NCBI GenBank assembly: GCA_000969725.1 | Contig: JXSR01S018191.1 | DNA: 26,244 nt | Reading direction: 5' to 3' (one strand) | DNA from: Ophiothrix spiculata | Lineage: Eukaryota; Echinodermata; Ophiuroidea; Amphilepidida; Ophiotrichidae | Shown: in pieces, positions 1-10,413 of the stretch | How the letters are laid out: each line of letters opens with the position of its first letter | Position numbering within the stretch: the stretch's first letter is position 1 | Notes under the pieces: generated by a model | Seen by the model: the letters and a program-made list of their open reading frames with translations, nothing else | Told to the model about the DNA's origin: nothing | The model's database searches: none | Made by a program: the position numbers and the translations under genes

Positions 1-278
1 AGAGCGAACTGATATCATTTAAAAATTATTTGGCATTTTACTTGGAAGAACTTTTATGAAGTTAACTTAATAATTTAATATAGTGATAGTTTGATTTAAG
101 AAATGTCTTGTCGTAGCATATGTTTGTGTATTTTTACTGGTAAAGTACTAGGTGCATGTATTTTATAAGGTGGAAAAAAACAATGTAATGAACTTTGGAA
201 AACTTTTAATGATCATGAAATTAAATTAACCAATTAACAAATCCAATCAAAGCCCAAATTTGAAAAAAAAGTATTGAA
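1..278 (+). repeat. Direct repeat, copy 1 (partner 5455-5737)
   Basis: The window opens inside a sequence that recurs in the same orientation at 5455-5737, almost base for base for about 235 bp and then more loosely to about 278 (both copies pass through an AAAGCCC...AAATTTGAAAA stretch). The left edge is cut by the window start. The two copies bracket about 5.2 kb, a spacing that could suggest LTRs. However, I see no primer-binding site, polypurine tract or gag/pol reading frame between them, so a dispersed or duplicated segment is the safer reading. Homology to copy B of the large duplication begins just where this repeat ends. Confidence 0.8.
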
Positions 279-549
279 AGAAAATGCACATTACACATTT
301 CAACAAGAGGCAACCGTATCTTTCTCCATGTTTAATGTAACCTTAACTCTGCAACTATTGATTTGCAACTTATTGAATATATGCAAAATGATATTTTCCA
401 AAAACAAAATGGACTCAGGCTAAACTTGGCTCGCAGAAGTTTCATTTTCTTTTGTTTCAATTGAAACCATGACCTTTAGCAGCACATTAGAACAAGTAAG
501 AATTTTTTCCCGAACATATGATATAAGTTCATATGAGGAAATATGGTAT

Positions 550-977
550 TAACATTGCTTTTATCCTTTTTAATCTTTTCCTGTCAATATTGATTTTTAG
601 TTTCCTTTGTAGCCTCAACAGTGTTATACACATAGACATGATATTGGTCCCATTCTTACCCCTATACCTAACATCAGTTTAACATGGCTGCCTGCAGATA
701 TGGGCCAACATGACACAAAGTCACTGTAAAGTTCATAATATCGGTGGTAACTCAAAACAATCTGGGAGTAACATTGCTTTCATCTTTTTTTATCTTTTCC
801 TATCAATATTGATTTTTATTTTCTTTGTAGCCTCAACAGTGTTAAACCCATAGACATGATATTGGTCCCATTCTTACCCCTATAGCTAACATCAGTTTAA
901 CATAGCTGCCTGCAGATATGGGCAAACATGACACAAAGTCACTGTCAAGTTCATAATATCGGTGGTAACTCAAAACA
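550..977 (+). repeat. Tandem duplication, period about 219 bp, inside copy A
   Basis: Positions 550-759 recur at 769-977: both run from TAACATTGCTTT through a TTTTTAG/TTTATTTTC stretch and GTAGCCTCAACAGTG to GGTGGTAACTCAAAACA. A 9-bp joint separates them. The matching part of copy B (about 9978-10187) has only one unit, so the tandem duplication arose in copy A after the large duplication, or was lost from B. Confidence 0.85.
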
Positions 978-1199
978 GCTGAAATGTTGTCTACTCCGGA
1001 TCTGATCGACAACTGGGAACCACAGGGTTTATATGTATTTCATATGAGGTTAAATTTGTTGCTTGATGCGGCATCATGGCAGGAGACAACATCACTATCT
1101 CACAATACACCTGCTGTAGAAAGGTACCAAATAAACATGAACCATCCTGGTATCACTATCGCATTTAGTCATATACACCATGAGTTGAGTTCTCATTTA

Positions 1200-2183
1200 G
1201 GGGACGGTGGGGTGGGTTGGCCCTCAGGGTGGGTTGGCCCAGCACGAGTTTCTGCTCACGTGACCTAGAAAGAATTATGTTACTGGTGATTTGTGGTCAT
1301 ATATAATGCATCAAATTTACCATAAAATTTACAAAACCCAGCTCATCTCTTTGTGTGAGTTATCAGTAAAACGAGTTTTTGAGTTACCTAAGTAAGGCTT
1401 TTTTAGCAAACGAAATTTTGTACTAGTGTCGAGATATTACTTCGCTGGTCCGAGTTATTATTATTGATTACGATCTATGGTACATGTCCAACATGTCATG
1501 GGATCAAATCCACTTTATCCTTTGTTTTGTTGGTATACCATGAGGTTAAGTCAAAACTGGGACTACGGGGCGAGTTGGCCCCCTACCATATGGGGTTAGT
1601 TGACCCTATGGCGAATTTGCCCAAGATTGTATGATAACCTACTCAGACTCTAGCACAATAACATTTATGACGTTTTAACACGATTTTAATTCTAAACAAG
1701 TAAATAGATGCGTATAACAAGACGCAAAGAGTCTTAAATGACACTGGTAGGCCTATATTGCATATATTGCATGCAGATAACACTGTAGGTCACAACGTAT
1801 CTTTTTAAAAGATCGATATTGTATTAATTTATTATGGCATTTCATCTCAAAAGGACATTTATGTATGCAGAACATTCCCGTGCTTCACTTAAAAAAACAT
1901 AATGTATGAAATGTGTCACGGTAAAATGAGTACGACTCTTTTTTTGTAAATGGGGCCAACTCACCCCACTGGGTGGACCAACTTACCCCGCATGCAGGGT
2001 AAGTTGGCCCTATTGACACAATTTTTTATTTTTTTAATTATTTAAATACGATAAGCCGCAGAGTCTTAGTATTCACATAAAACATAGCTTGGGTACATAT
2101 CTATCTTGTGTTAACAGGAAAATCTTCTAGACCTTAACCTCTCCAATACAGGGGCGTTCAAACAAACCCACCCCACCCTCCCC
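1200..2183. mobile_element. Non-autonomous DNA transposon with TA target duplication
   Basis: The left end GGGGACGGTGGGGTGGGTTG and the reverse complement of the right end, GGGGAGGGTGGGGTGGGTTT, form a ~20-bp terminal inverted repeat with very few mismatches. The element is flanked by TA at 1198-1199 and 2184-2185. Copy B carries the uninterrupted site at about 10403-10415 with a single TA, which fixes the boundaries. The 984-bp interior has no transposase-like frame. A G-rich GTTGGCCC-type motif recurs near 1209, 1226, 1567, 1592, 1953, 1970 and 1996 in both orientations. A TA target is typical of Tc1/mariner and some related superfamilies. The superfamily cannot be decided from these ends. 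Confidence 0.85.
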
Positions 2184-2185
2184 TA

Positions 2186-2320
2186 CTCATAACAATATAT
2201 TGTGGCATTGAACTTGGCCTTCGCGGAGGTTAGTGTCTTCTTATAGTATGGCCAATAGGTGAAGTCATTACCAAGTATATGGATCCCAGCAGGTTTGAGA
2301 CAAATTGTTTTACCGCCTCC
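2186..2320 (-). other. Conserved 45-codon open frame in copy A (possible exon remnant)
   Basis: Read on the minus strand this is open for 45 codons (starts GGGKTICLKPAG, contains NDFTYWPYYKK, ends FNATIYCYE). It is bounded upstream by TAA (2321-2323) and downstream by TAG (2183-2185); that last base is the first base of the neighbouring transposon. The paralogous frame in copy B (10414-10548) has the same length and the same stops. The two differ at seven bases, five of them silent. A ~70-bp core is unchanged. No start codon or convincing splice sites frame it, and I recognise no family. It may be a decayed exon or chance. Confidence 0.25.
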
Positions 2321-2543
2321 TTAACCATTAACCAATTTACCTTTATATCGACTTACTAATACAAATAAATGATGTTGAAAGGTGAGTCACATCTCATCAC
2401 TGTAATTTAAAAGTCATCAGTGATTTGATTAAGTTGTCATCATTGCTATACTTCTTGATCAGAGTTTTTTCGGGTTTGTGATTCAATTGCACTCTTTTGA
2501 GTGTTATCTCATTTGAACCACCTCTGTAACCAAGAAGAATCTA

Positions 2544-2809
2544 CAATCAGGGAAAAAAGTCGTTGGAATACTACAGTCTTTTCAGGTGCATTCATCCGTT
2601 TAAAACACTAGAAATTGCAGTAAGAGATGGATAAAGTTGAAGGCAATGAAGAACTCTTCTCTTCTTACCATCCCCTTCCTCACCCCTGTTTCAATGTTGG
2701 ATGTAAAGATGATTCTTGTGTACGGATCAACATTGAGTGGGGGACGGGGAAAGCGTGCAAAATCAATGACATTCACAGATAATTGTGCCAAGACTTTCTT
2801 CCCTGATTG
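2544..2809. mobile_element. 266-bp MITE with TA target duplication
   Basis: The left end CAATCAGGGAAAAAAGTC and the reverse complement of the right end CAATCAGGGAAGAAAGTC match at 17 of 18 positions, and similarity continues a few bases with a one-base gap. TA flanks both ends (2542-2543, 2810-2811). Copy B has the empty site, a single TA in CTCTAGATCTGAG near 10777. The interior is not palindromic. A minus-strand open frame crosses the element's edge and is not preserved in copy B, so it is not treated as a gene. Confidence 0.87.
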
Positions 2810-4345
2810 TAGATCTGAGTTAATTAGCAGGAGGGAAAGATATGGAATGAATAATATAAGCTTCAGAGGAAAACTGCTAGTACCATAAGGCCCGGCCATA
2901 AGGTTCCATCTTTATTGAAAATATCAATATCATTACCTTCATAACCGAATATAAAAAGCAAAACAAGAATCTGACGTTTGTATGCGCAACTTAACTTTTA
3001 ACCAGAAGTAGTTCTTATAGAGGAATTGAGAAGGAGAAGCAAATCACGAACTCTACTTCCCATCATTTTCACTCTATAATAAGGGCGGGTGGTTCGTAAA
3101 TAAGGAATATCATAGACTTTAGTGCAAGCCTGCTTTAGTGTATTCCATGGTTGTGAAAACATGACCCACTGTTAAAATAAGCAATGCTGTCAACACTATC
3201 ATTGAATTCCACGATTTATGATACCCGTCTTGGTCTTGTTTTCTTAGATATAATACAGTTTTGGTATCTATAGCCAAACATATCGTAACCCAACAAAATT
3301 TCCAAACACTTAAAACATTTAAAAAATAACAAAACGTGTATACTGCCAGATGAACAATGACTGACAAAGATAAAATACCGGTATGTAGATTCTGAATTCA
3401 ACAAAAAAGTAAATTTATTTCTGATTTAGCAGGCGGGCAATCCGTCACAAATCTTACACGTTAATCCCTAACATTTGTCATCCTCATGAACGCTAAAATC
3501 ACACATAAAATAAATGCCCTAATGTGAGTTGATGATTAGACCTGATTTGTTGCAAAATATCAGCTTTTATAACTTAATCACTAAAATATTCAAAAATGAC
3601 AAATACCCTTCATGAAATTTCATAAAGAAAACCCAAACCAGACATAGGCCATGGTGAGTAATCTATAGGAGTGGCACATATGACATAAATCTCACCGGAT
3701 TCGCATTTCCCCTATAGCCCGCCCTACAAGTGAAAAGTGTCTCAATATTTAAGTGCATTTAAAATCCTGTTCAGATTGAATTCAATTATCATTAATAAAT
3801 AATGCAATATTTGTGTGTCTTTTTTAATGTTTGTGTTCATTTCATAACAATATTTCAACATTTGATAAAGAGCATTGTCGCACATGATAAATTCCAGATG
3901 GGGTTATTCAACTATCAGCTATGTTCAAGATTCAGAAGCAACATTCATGTATGTTGTTAAAACCACTTGTTGACTTTTTGCAGTACTCAAAAAAGAAAAC
4001 AATATAGCACCTTTTTATGTTATAAAAAGTGTTGTATTTAGCATTCTATGGACCAATATGTGAACTAATTTGCCTTTAATACAGGGCTTATATACGTTTA
4101 AGTGTATGTATTGAAAGTTTTGCTAAAAAGTCATTATTAACATACAATTGGGCATACAATGCAATTTTTCCAGTGATAGGAAGACAAAAAAGAAAAAAGC
4201 AAGCTGCTCCTGTCACTTCAACTTAATATTTAATCAAAATTAACCAAAACCTAGTTAATAGTGAAGACCGTTAGCTATAGTGTCGGGGCAGGCACCTGTA
4301 TTTTCATAACTGTATTGATGCTGCAACTACTATCTAGCAAGAAAT

Positions 4346-5454
4346 ATGTACCGAACAATAGCTATCAAATTGTTAAAACTTGAAATTGATGAGCTATCTT
4401 GGCATTGAAACGGAAGAAAATAAACCAAAGATATGTGTAAACTATTTGAGCTGATTGGTGAATACAGCAATCAGTCGGATTCATTTATGAATATAAATGA
4501 AGAATTGAGCAAACTTTTAACTGTGATTCATTCAGCCAATCATGAAATATTCAAACACTCGTCACAATATAAAAGCTCTATATTCTTATTCCCGTGAGTC
4601 AATTTATGACATAACGGGGAAAAGAATATAGAGTCAAAAGCTTGTTAATTTGTTTTATAATTAAACATGACATTTTCCAACCGAGAATATTAGAGACTGT
4701 GATATTCCAAAAGAGGACCAAATATTAATGACGTTAGTATCTCTACATGTATGACATTAATAACGCTCACAGCTTTTAAAAAACAACTAATTTTACAATG
4801 CTTCTATTTTTTATCTTGCATTTAATACCAGACCTATTAACTGAAAAAATGAGTTTACATAACATACACTGATACATGAGGATTAATCTGACCAGATCAA
4901 CAAAAAGATAAGAAAAGAAACCTTTTTGCAGGCGTAAATGACTTCCAGTAAAAAGGCACTTGTTTTTTGACGCACTGGTAATATAACACTCCATTTTACA
5001 CAAATAACAATTGAAATAACAAACACAGCACTTATTTAATTTCATAAACAGTAGAGACCAGCTATATATTTTATATATTTTCATCACTTGAGTTTTCATT
5101 TTATAAATCTGGCTTCATCTTTTCCATTTATAATTCAAGCGATATGCTATATATATAATGACATTTTATTGGACAAGACTGAAGTTTATCTAAAATAAAA
5201 TGCAATCTGTGGTAAAGATTTGTAATTATTCAACATCCATAGGGAGACGTTCTTCTATGATGTTTGATTTATAAACGAGTAGTGATGCAACTAGTGTTGT
5301 CACTTTTCGATATATATAGCCAGGCAATAATACTTTAAAGCCAACAAGATATGTTGACAATTTTTATCAGTGGAATCTTTACAAAACTGTAAATGGCATC
5401 CTCAACTTTAATAGGCATGAAAGGAAAGAGGTACTTGATTTTTAATGTTAATTG
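4346..5454. other. AT-rich stretch without recognised genes
   Basis: No coding frame or repeat partner was recognised here, apart from a hairpin at 4571-4640. A 107-codon minus-strand frame (4776-5099) is cysteine- and lysine-rich, of low-complexity AT-driven composition, and resembles no family I know. Confidence 0.5.
4571..4640. repeat. Imperfect hairpin
   Basis: AGCTCTATATTCTTATTCCC pairs with the reverse complement of ACGGGGAAAAGAATATAGAG and the following AAAGCT, around a ~20-base loop (GAGTCAATTTATGACATA). It is not followed by a U-run or by a gene end and could be a small fold-back remnant. Confidence 0.5.
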
Positions 5455-5737
5455 AGAGCGAACTGATATCATTTAAAAATAATTTGGCATTTTACTTGGA
5501 AGAACTTTTATGAAGTTAACTTAATAATTTAATATAGTGATAGTTTGATTTAAGAAATGTCTTGTCGTAGCATATGTTTGTGTATTTTTACTGGTAAAGT
5601 ACTAGGTGCATGTATTTTATAAGGTGGAAAAAAACAATGTAATGAACTTTGGAAAACTTTAATGATCATAAAATTAAATCAACCAATAAACCAATAAACC
5701 AATACAATTAAAGCCCTAAATTTGAAAAGGTATTAAA
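5455..5737 (+). repeat. Direct repeat, copy 2 (partner 1-278)
   Basis: It begins GAGAGCGAACTGATATC and matches positions 1-278 closely, with an extra short AACCAATAAACC expansion near its right end (about 5685-5705). After about 5737 the two sequences are unrelated: copy 1 goes into the large duplication, this one does not. Confidence 0.8.
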
Positions 5738-6090
5738 AGTGAATGTACTGCATGATCTAAAAACGAATAAAGTTGTAAGTTATGGTCAAAGAAAACCAAT
5801 TTAATGTTGTTAACAATACAAGCCGTAAGCTTAATTGCAGCATATCCATTATTAGTATTATTCCATCTAATGTAACCAAAACAATGCCGATGCCTTACGG
5901 TACTACTGACACCTGCCTTTCCAATATCTGTTTGTTATAGATTGTTCCTAAATGCTCTACCACTGGCTATCAAAGAGCGATTGTTCTGTGTGTCTTTATT
6001 ATCAAGTTAATAATGGAATCCAGATGATTCACTATCTATTTTAACGAGTTTTTAGCACTTTTTAAGTTATTTGCTAATGGTCCTTTGCAG

Positions 6091-6203
6091 ATGACGGTAC
6101 TGTAAATGACACCCTCATCCACCTGCAGGACATGAACACAGATCCGGAAACAGACCAACTTGGCAAGATCTCCTTACGATTTCCAGCTTATATAGTGCTT
6201 TAA
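6091..6203 (+). CDS. Candidate terminal exon of an unknown gene
   Basis: A pyrimidine-rich acceptor (TAATGGTCCTTTGCAG, ending 6090) precedes a clearly more GC-rich, codon-like stretch. In phase 2 it reads DGTVNDTLIHLQDMN, then TDPETDQLGKISLRFPAY, and stops at TAA 6201-6203. Composition and residue mix differ from the AT-driven frames around it. There is no donor before the stop, so it would be a last exon. I cannot identify the protein or find convincing partner exons in the window. A possible upstream acceptor (GTTTGTTATAG, about 5940) opens a short ambiguous frame. It could also be a fragment of a processed or captured gene. Confidence 0.3.
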
Positions 6204-6475
6204 TTCATATACAAAGACAACTGTGTTTACACAATTCCAATTCTGATATCCCTAAAAGCAGGAAATATATTTGTTACAAATATATGTCAACAGCTGTCTC
6301 TATAGTTTGATCCGATTTTCAAGCTGGTCCATCACTTATATTTCGTTCTTTTCAACTCTTTTCACCATAAGCAGTTTATGACTTTACCTACCTCAATATT
6401 TGGCATATAATTCCGCTTTTCGGTAATTTGAGCATAAATACAATATCTATGAGGAAGCGCACTAAGGTATGAATC

Positions 6476-6512
6476 CAACGTGTTGGATGACGCGAAGCGG
6501 AGGTAGGCATCA
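6476..6512. repeat. Fragment related to the hairpin units at 24.9-25.4 kb
   Basis: TCCAACGTGTTGGATGACGC followed by GAAGCGGAGG combines the GTGTTGGATG arm and the GACGCGAAGCGGAGG loop of the hairpins near 24870-24950, but lacks the rest of the arms. It looks like an internally deleted relative lying directly beside the inverted-repeat element at 6516. Confidence 0.55.
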
Positions 6513-6515
6513 ACT

Positions 6516-6952
6516 AATTGAATACGCTAGAATAAGAACATCCCAACTCCATGTGCTCCCTTCTGTTAAGTTATGTAAAATATAAATGCATATAAATCTC
6601 GGAAAATCTTTATCCCAATCATAGTGTCACATTTGACCTTGTAGTTGACTTTGTTAGACATTGTTAGATAATTTTCCTAGCATATAGTTGCAGAGAGAAG
6701 CTCATGGAGTTGGGATGTTCTTGTTATGACTGTTTAATATAGCAATTATGTACTATAACAATTATCTAACAATGTCTATAAAAGTAAACTACAAGGTCAA
6801 ATATGACACTATGATTAGGATATTGACATGGAAATGCTATTTTAGTGATGTGAAAGCATTTTCAGAAATTTGTATGCATTCATATTCTATAAATATGATT
6901 AACAGAAGGCAGCTATTGGAGTTGGGATGTTCTTATTCTGGCGTTTTCAATT
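6516..6952 (+). mobile_element. Long inverted-repeat MITE, family copy 1
   Basis: The left end AATTGAATACGCTAGAATAA, then GAACATCCCAACTCC, is mirrored by the right end GGAGTTGGGATGTTC, then TTATTCTGGCGTTTTCAATT. Similarity of the arms extends well past 50 bp (CTCCCTTCTGTTAA). A third, internal copy of the GAACATCCCAACTCC arm lies inverted at about 6705-6725, making the left half a hairpin in itself. The same element occurs at 16510-16983 in reverse orientation. The target duplication is ambiguous: AATT is present at both ends, or TA with one mutated base. No coding frame of its own is recognised. Confidence 0.85.
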
Positions 6953-7369
6953 GCACTACATCCACAAAACAAACTCTATTGTATTTGTTTTTACAATGCA
7001 CTTCATAGATAAAATTTGTTTATTCATATTAAATTTAAGCTTAAAAATCATGTTTGGAAAAAGTAGTAAACTTCCACACAGAAAATGATATAAAACAACC
7101 AGATTACAACAATGGTATTTATCAGTAGTAATTTTATTACTAAACTTTAGAAATAACTCCCTTCAATCTACTCGTTAACTTAAAGATGGAATTAAAGTAT
7201 CCTGACGACACGTAAAACATTTTCATCTTCCCTTACATATTCAGAAACTAAAGATTTGAAATTCAAGACTCAATCAACCACAAAATGGCTTGTAGTATAG
7301 TATAACTGAACATACACTTACACTTGAACTTAAGCTTATGGTCCCAGCACTTAAGTATGATGGGTAATA

Positions 7370-8326
7370 CAAGGTGTATCAAAATTCTTTGTACCCAGAT
7401 GTTGTTAACTTTTAGGAATTTTTTCATAATGATGGAAATAGATTTTGTTGACAATATTTTATATTAAATTTTTGTTAAGTTTTAACTTTTCAAAGAATTT
7501 TATTTCATGGCAATAGCATGTTGCATTTAGAAATTACATGCTCTTAAAGAAAAGATGATGTTTTTGTCAAAACGCGGATGTTTGAGCAGAACATTGATTT
7601 AACCTTCTCTACGAATACGAATTGTTTCTCTGCTGTATTAAAACGCAACAACATTTTATCTTTGGCATATAAGCAAGTATAAATTAATATGTTTCGGTCA
7701 TACTGATTAATGGTTGTTACTACGCATATTTTTAACTTGCAATTTTGATAAATATCAAAATGCTCTGGTGCTGAAACTTGCAAGAAACTCTAAAAGTATT
7801 ATTTTAATTCTTTGGAAGCTAACATATCCATGAAATACTGATATTAGGACATTTTATAGCAACATTTTGACTTTTCACATTTTTCTCGAAAATCGTAAGT
7901 TTCAAAAATTAGTCGTAAGTAATGACGTCACAAATACGTAACACCTTGATCGATTGCGATTATTTTGCTATAAACTGATAGGAGAGATCCTTGGCTATCC
8001 TATGGTACTAAATAAAACCATTTTATGGTTGTCTAAAGTTAAAAGGTAGCATTATTAACCACCCTTTTTGGATACATACGACAGAAAATAGCATTTATAG
8101 ACAAAGGTTAGTCTGTGTGTTATTTGTTAAAAACTGTAATTTCATCAAACAAATGACCATAGCTCCTGGAAACAATGTTCAATTGCCTTCAAACTTTCAG
8201 ACAATAAAATTGGGATATTCAACAACTCACTCATGGCAAGACTTTTGACATTTTAAAATCCCTTACATTTTGAATATTTTTTGAAAATCAAATGCATCTG
8301 GGTACAAAGAATTTTGATACAGCCAG
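7370..8326. mobile_element. Non-autonomous mariner/Tc1-like transposon
   Basis: TGTATCAAAATTCTTTG followed by TACCCAGATG (about 7375-7401) recurs as an exact inverted copy at about 8292-8318. With flanking TA at 7368-7369 and 8327-8328, the ends read C-A-A-G-G and C-T-G-G-C before the shared block. That end type, a ~30-bp terminal inverted repeat and a TA target are as known for Tc1/mariner elements. The 957-bp interior has no DDE transposase frame, so the element is non-autonomous or internally replaced. It lies directly beside the LINE remnant that ends at 8335 and may have inserted in that LINE's 3' region. Confidence 0.75.
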
Positions 8327-8334
8327 TATGTAGG

Positions 8335-8697
8335 CTAAGCATTTACGACCCCATATCCAGTCTTATTCCAGAATGCGTTTAAATTGTTCTTGAATGAATT
8401 AATTGTCTTGGCTTGAACAACATATGCAGGCAAGTTGTTTCATATCTCATCTCCTATTTTTTTTAATTATGTAACGGACAGGTAATTATATTTATCCGCA
8501 ATTTTTAAAGAAGCATCGGGTTCCTTTTCTTGGAAAGAACAGAAGGAAAGTCCTCTGAGCGAAGAAATAGGCAAGATTGTCATCCGACCATTTGGTGCAT
8601 ATATGCACGCATCTCTGAAATGAATACTAAATACTGAATTTGAACCAGACAACCCATAAGGCAAAACAATCATATCACTTAATGATAACTTCATCAT
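8335..8697 (-). pseudogene. Decayed non-LTR retrotransposon reverse transcriptase, C-terminus
   Basis: Read on the minus strand, one frame passes from an open stretch (8467-8697) through two stops into KKIGDEI-stop-NNLPAYVVQAK, TINSFKNNLNAFWNKTG and a terminal stop at 8335-8337. This matches the C-terminal pattern of LINE reverse transcriptases of the CR1/L2/Jockey type (…WN.LP..VV.A.(S/T)(V/I)NSFKN.L...W). The stop after GDEI sits where the family has tryptophan (TGA for TGG). Only the last 40 or so residues are recognisable; the upstream part may be frameshifted. No ATG or promoter is meaningful here. This is a dead fragment. Confidence 0.65.
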
Positions 8698-8699
8698 CA

Positions 8700-9685
8700 G
8701 AAAAGATTTTCACTTTGATGTAGACCTGTTGAATCCATAGCATGGGGTAGACTTCTCATCCTTTGACATGTAATACCATCCTGTGTAAATACCATCAAGT
8801 CATCATTGGCTATGCTAGTAGGCTTTCAGGATCTCCGATCTTGCACTTTTTTATCATAGAAGTCATGATTGATAGATGCTTTGCATTGACTTTGGATGTT
8901 ATGTTAAAGCTTAATGGTGAGCTCAAATTAATAAATATGCCTATGAAAACAGATTAGGAATACTGGACAATCTTTATAATTGCTGGAAGGTGACTGAAAT
9001 GATGCTCTAGTTTCAAGGTGGGCTTTTTTCACTTCATGCTATAGTTTATATCAAAGATGTAGGACGATGAAATGGGGTCAAATCTGCTCTATATTTTGGG
9101 AACATTACATACCTTTGTCACTGTTTACATTTGATTTAGTCATTATACAATTATACAAAGTGACCTACCTCTCAGCGCTTCCAAGTTAATATTTAATATT
9201 ATCTTACAGTTTATTTTTTAAGCTTTCAAGCTAAGTTTGTTAAAAAGTGTAACAGTTAAAGCATTTCACGTTAACCGCAGATTGATAAGGCGAGCCCTAA
9301 CCCTTTTCACTGAATTATACAAACATAGTCAAGATCTTACTATTACATTTAGATCAAGATATTCTATCCAACATCTATGGGTTATCTTTTATTGTTCAAT
9401 TTTAAAAGACATTCGAGCATTTCACATTCCAGATGCAAGAGTATAATATTTCGTTTCATGTCTCGACTATTCATCTAAATTCACTTGATTTCAAATGGCT
9501 GTCTATTCATTGCGTTTTGTATTTTTGTATCCCAGTCTCAATAAGTTATTTCACTTTATCTCTCAAAGTCTGTATGAAGTTTTTCTCTTACGTTCTTGTT
9601 GATATCATATTCGAAAGAAGAACTCAATTTCAGTAAATTGTAAGAATTTTGTGATACATAATGATAAAGATTAGAAAATGTTAAT
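8700..9685. other. No recognised feature
   Basis: AT-rich sequence with several short open frames (8763-8957, 9237-9446 and 9433-9636 on the plus strand). None shows a domain, splice context or repeat partner I can identify. Confidence 0.5.
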
Positions 9686-10413
9686 AAAGAAAATGCGCAT
9701 TACACATTTCAACAAGAGGCAACCGTATCTTTATCCAAGTTTAATGTATAACCTTAACTCTGCAACTATTGATTTGCAACTTATTGAATATATGCAAAAT
9801 GATATTTTCAAAAAAACAAATGGACTAAACTTGGCGTGCGGAAGTTTCATTTTCTTTTGTTTCAATTGAAACAATGACCTTTAGCAGCACATTAGAACAA
9901 GTAAGAATGTTTCCCGAACATATGATATAAGTTCAAAAGCCGCCTGACATTCTTAAGACATATGAGGAAATTTGGTATTAACTTTGCTTTCATCTTGTTT
10001 TATCTTTTCCTATCAATATTGATTTTTATTTTCTTTGTAGCCTCAACAGTGTTAAACACATAGACATGATAACGGTCCCATTCTTACCCCTATACCTAAC
10101 ATCAGTTTAACATGGCTGCCTGCAGATATGGGGCAACATGACACAAAGTCACTGTCAAGTTCATAACATCGGTGGTAACTCAAAACAGCTGAAATGTTGT
10201 CAACTCCGGATCTGATCGACTACTGGGAATCACAGAGTTTATTTGTATATCATAATGACGTTCAATTTGTTGCTTGGTGCGGCATCATGACAGGAGACAA
10301 CATCACTATCTCACAATACACCTACTGTAGAAAGGTACCAAATAAACATGAACCAATCCTGGTATCACTATTGCATTTAGTCAAATACACCATGAACAGA
10401 GTTCTCATAATTA

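Larger units (their letters stand above)
279..4345 (+). repeat. Large segmental duplication, copy A
   Basis: This stretch aligns colinearly with 9686-12860. Shared anchors include ACATTTCAACAAGAGGCAAC (about 297 and 9706), the CTGATCGAC segment (about 1000 and 10210), GGATCCCAGCAGG (2281 and 10509) and GGGGTTATTC (about 3900 and 12170). Single-base differences and small indels are scattered throughout, so the duplication is not brand new. Copy A has an internal tandem duplication (550-977) and two transposon insertions (1200-2183, 2544-2809) that copy B lacks. The right end is where alignment is lost, just after GATGCTGCAAC. Confidence 0.85.

Noticed and set aside
984..1268. 94-codon plus-strand frame with a counterpart at 10194-10439 (MLSTPDLIDNW / MLSTPDLIDYW)
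   Set aside because: The copies differ by single-base deletions that change the frame, and the substitutions I checked near the start are replacements. The copy A frame also runs into the transposon at 1200. No evidence of coding constraint.
2397..2543. Minus-strand exon-like stretch (GYRGGSNEITLKRVQ...) upstream of the conserved 45-codon frame
   Set aside because: Copy B has a net 5-bp length difference that shifts the frame, and the splice sites are weak.
2600..2899. 99-codon minus-strand frame with coding-like residue mix (NVDPYTRIIFTSNIETG)
   Set aside because: It crosses the boundary of the 266-bp MITE (2544-2809), which copy B lacks, and no family was recognised. Probably chance.
3119..3367. 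Hydrophobic 82-codon minus-strand frame resembling a membrane protein
   Set aside because: The aligned part of copy B keeps only the last third, with replacement changes only, and indels break the rest. AT-rich noncoding DNA easily gives hydrophobic frames.
1..5737. LTR retrotransposon bounded by the 280-bp direct repeats
   Set aside because: No gag, protease, reverse transcriptase or integrase motifs, no primer-binding site or polypurine tract seen between them.
7895..7935. GTAAGT donor-like sites and a TGACGTCA palindrome
   Set aside because: Inside the non-autonomous mariner-like element, with no associated exon or gene.
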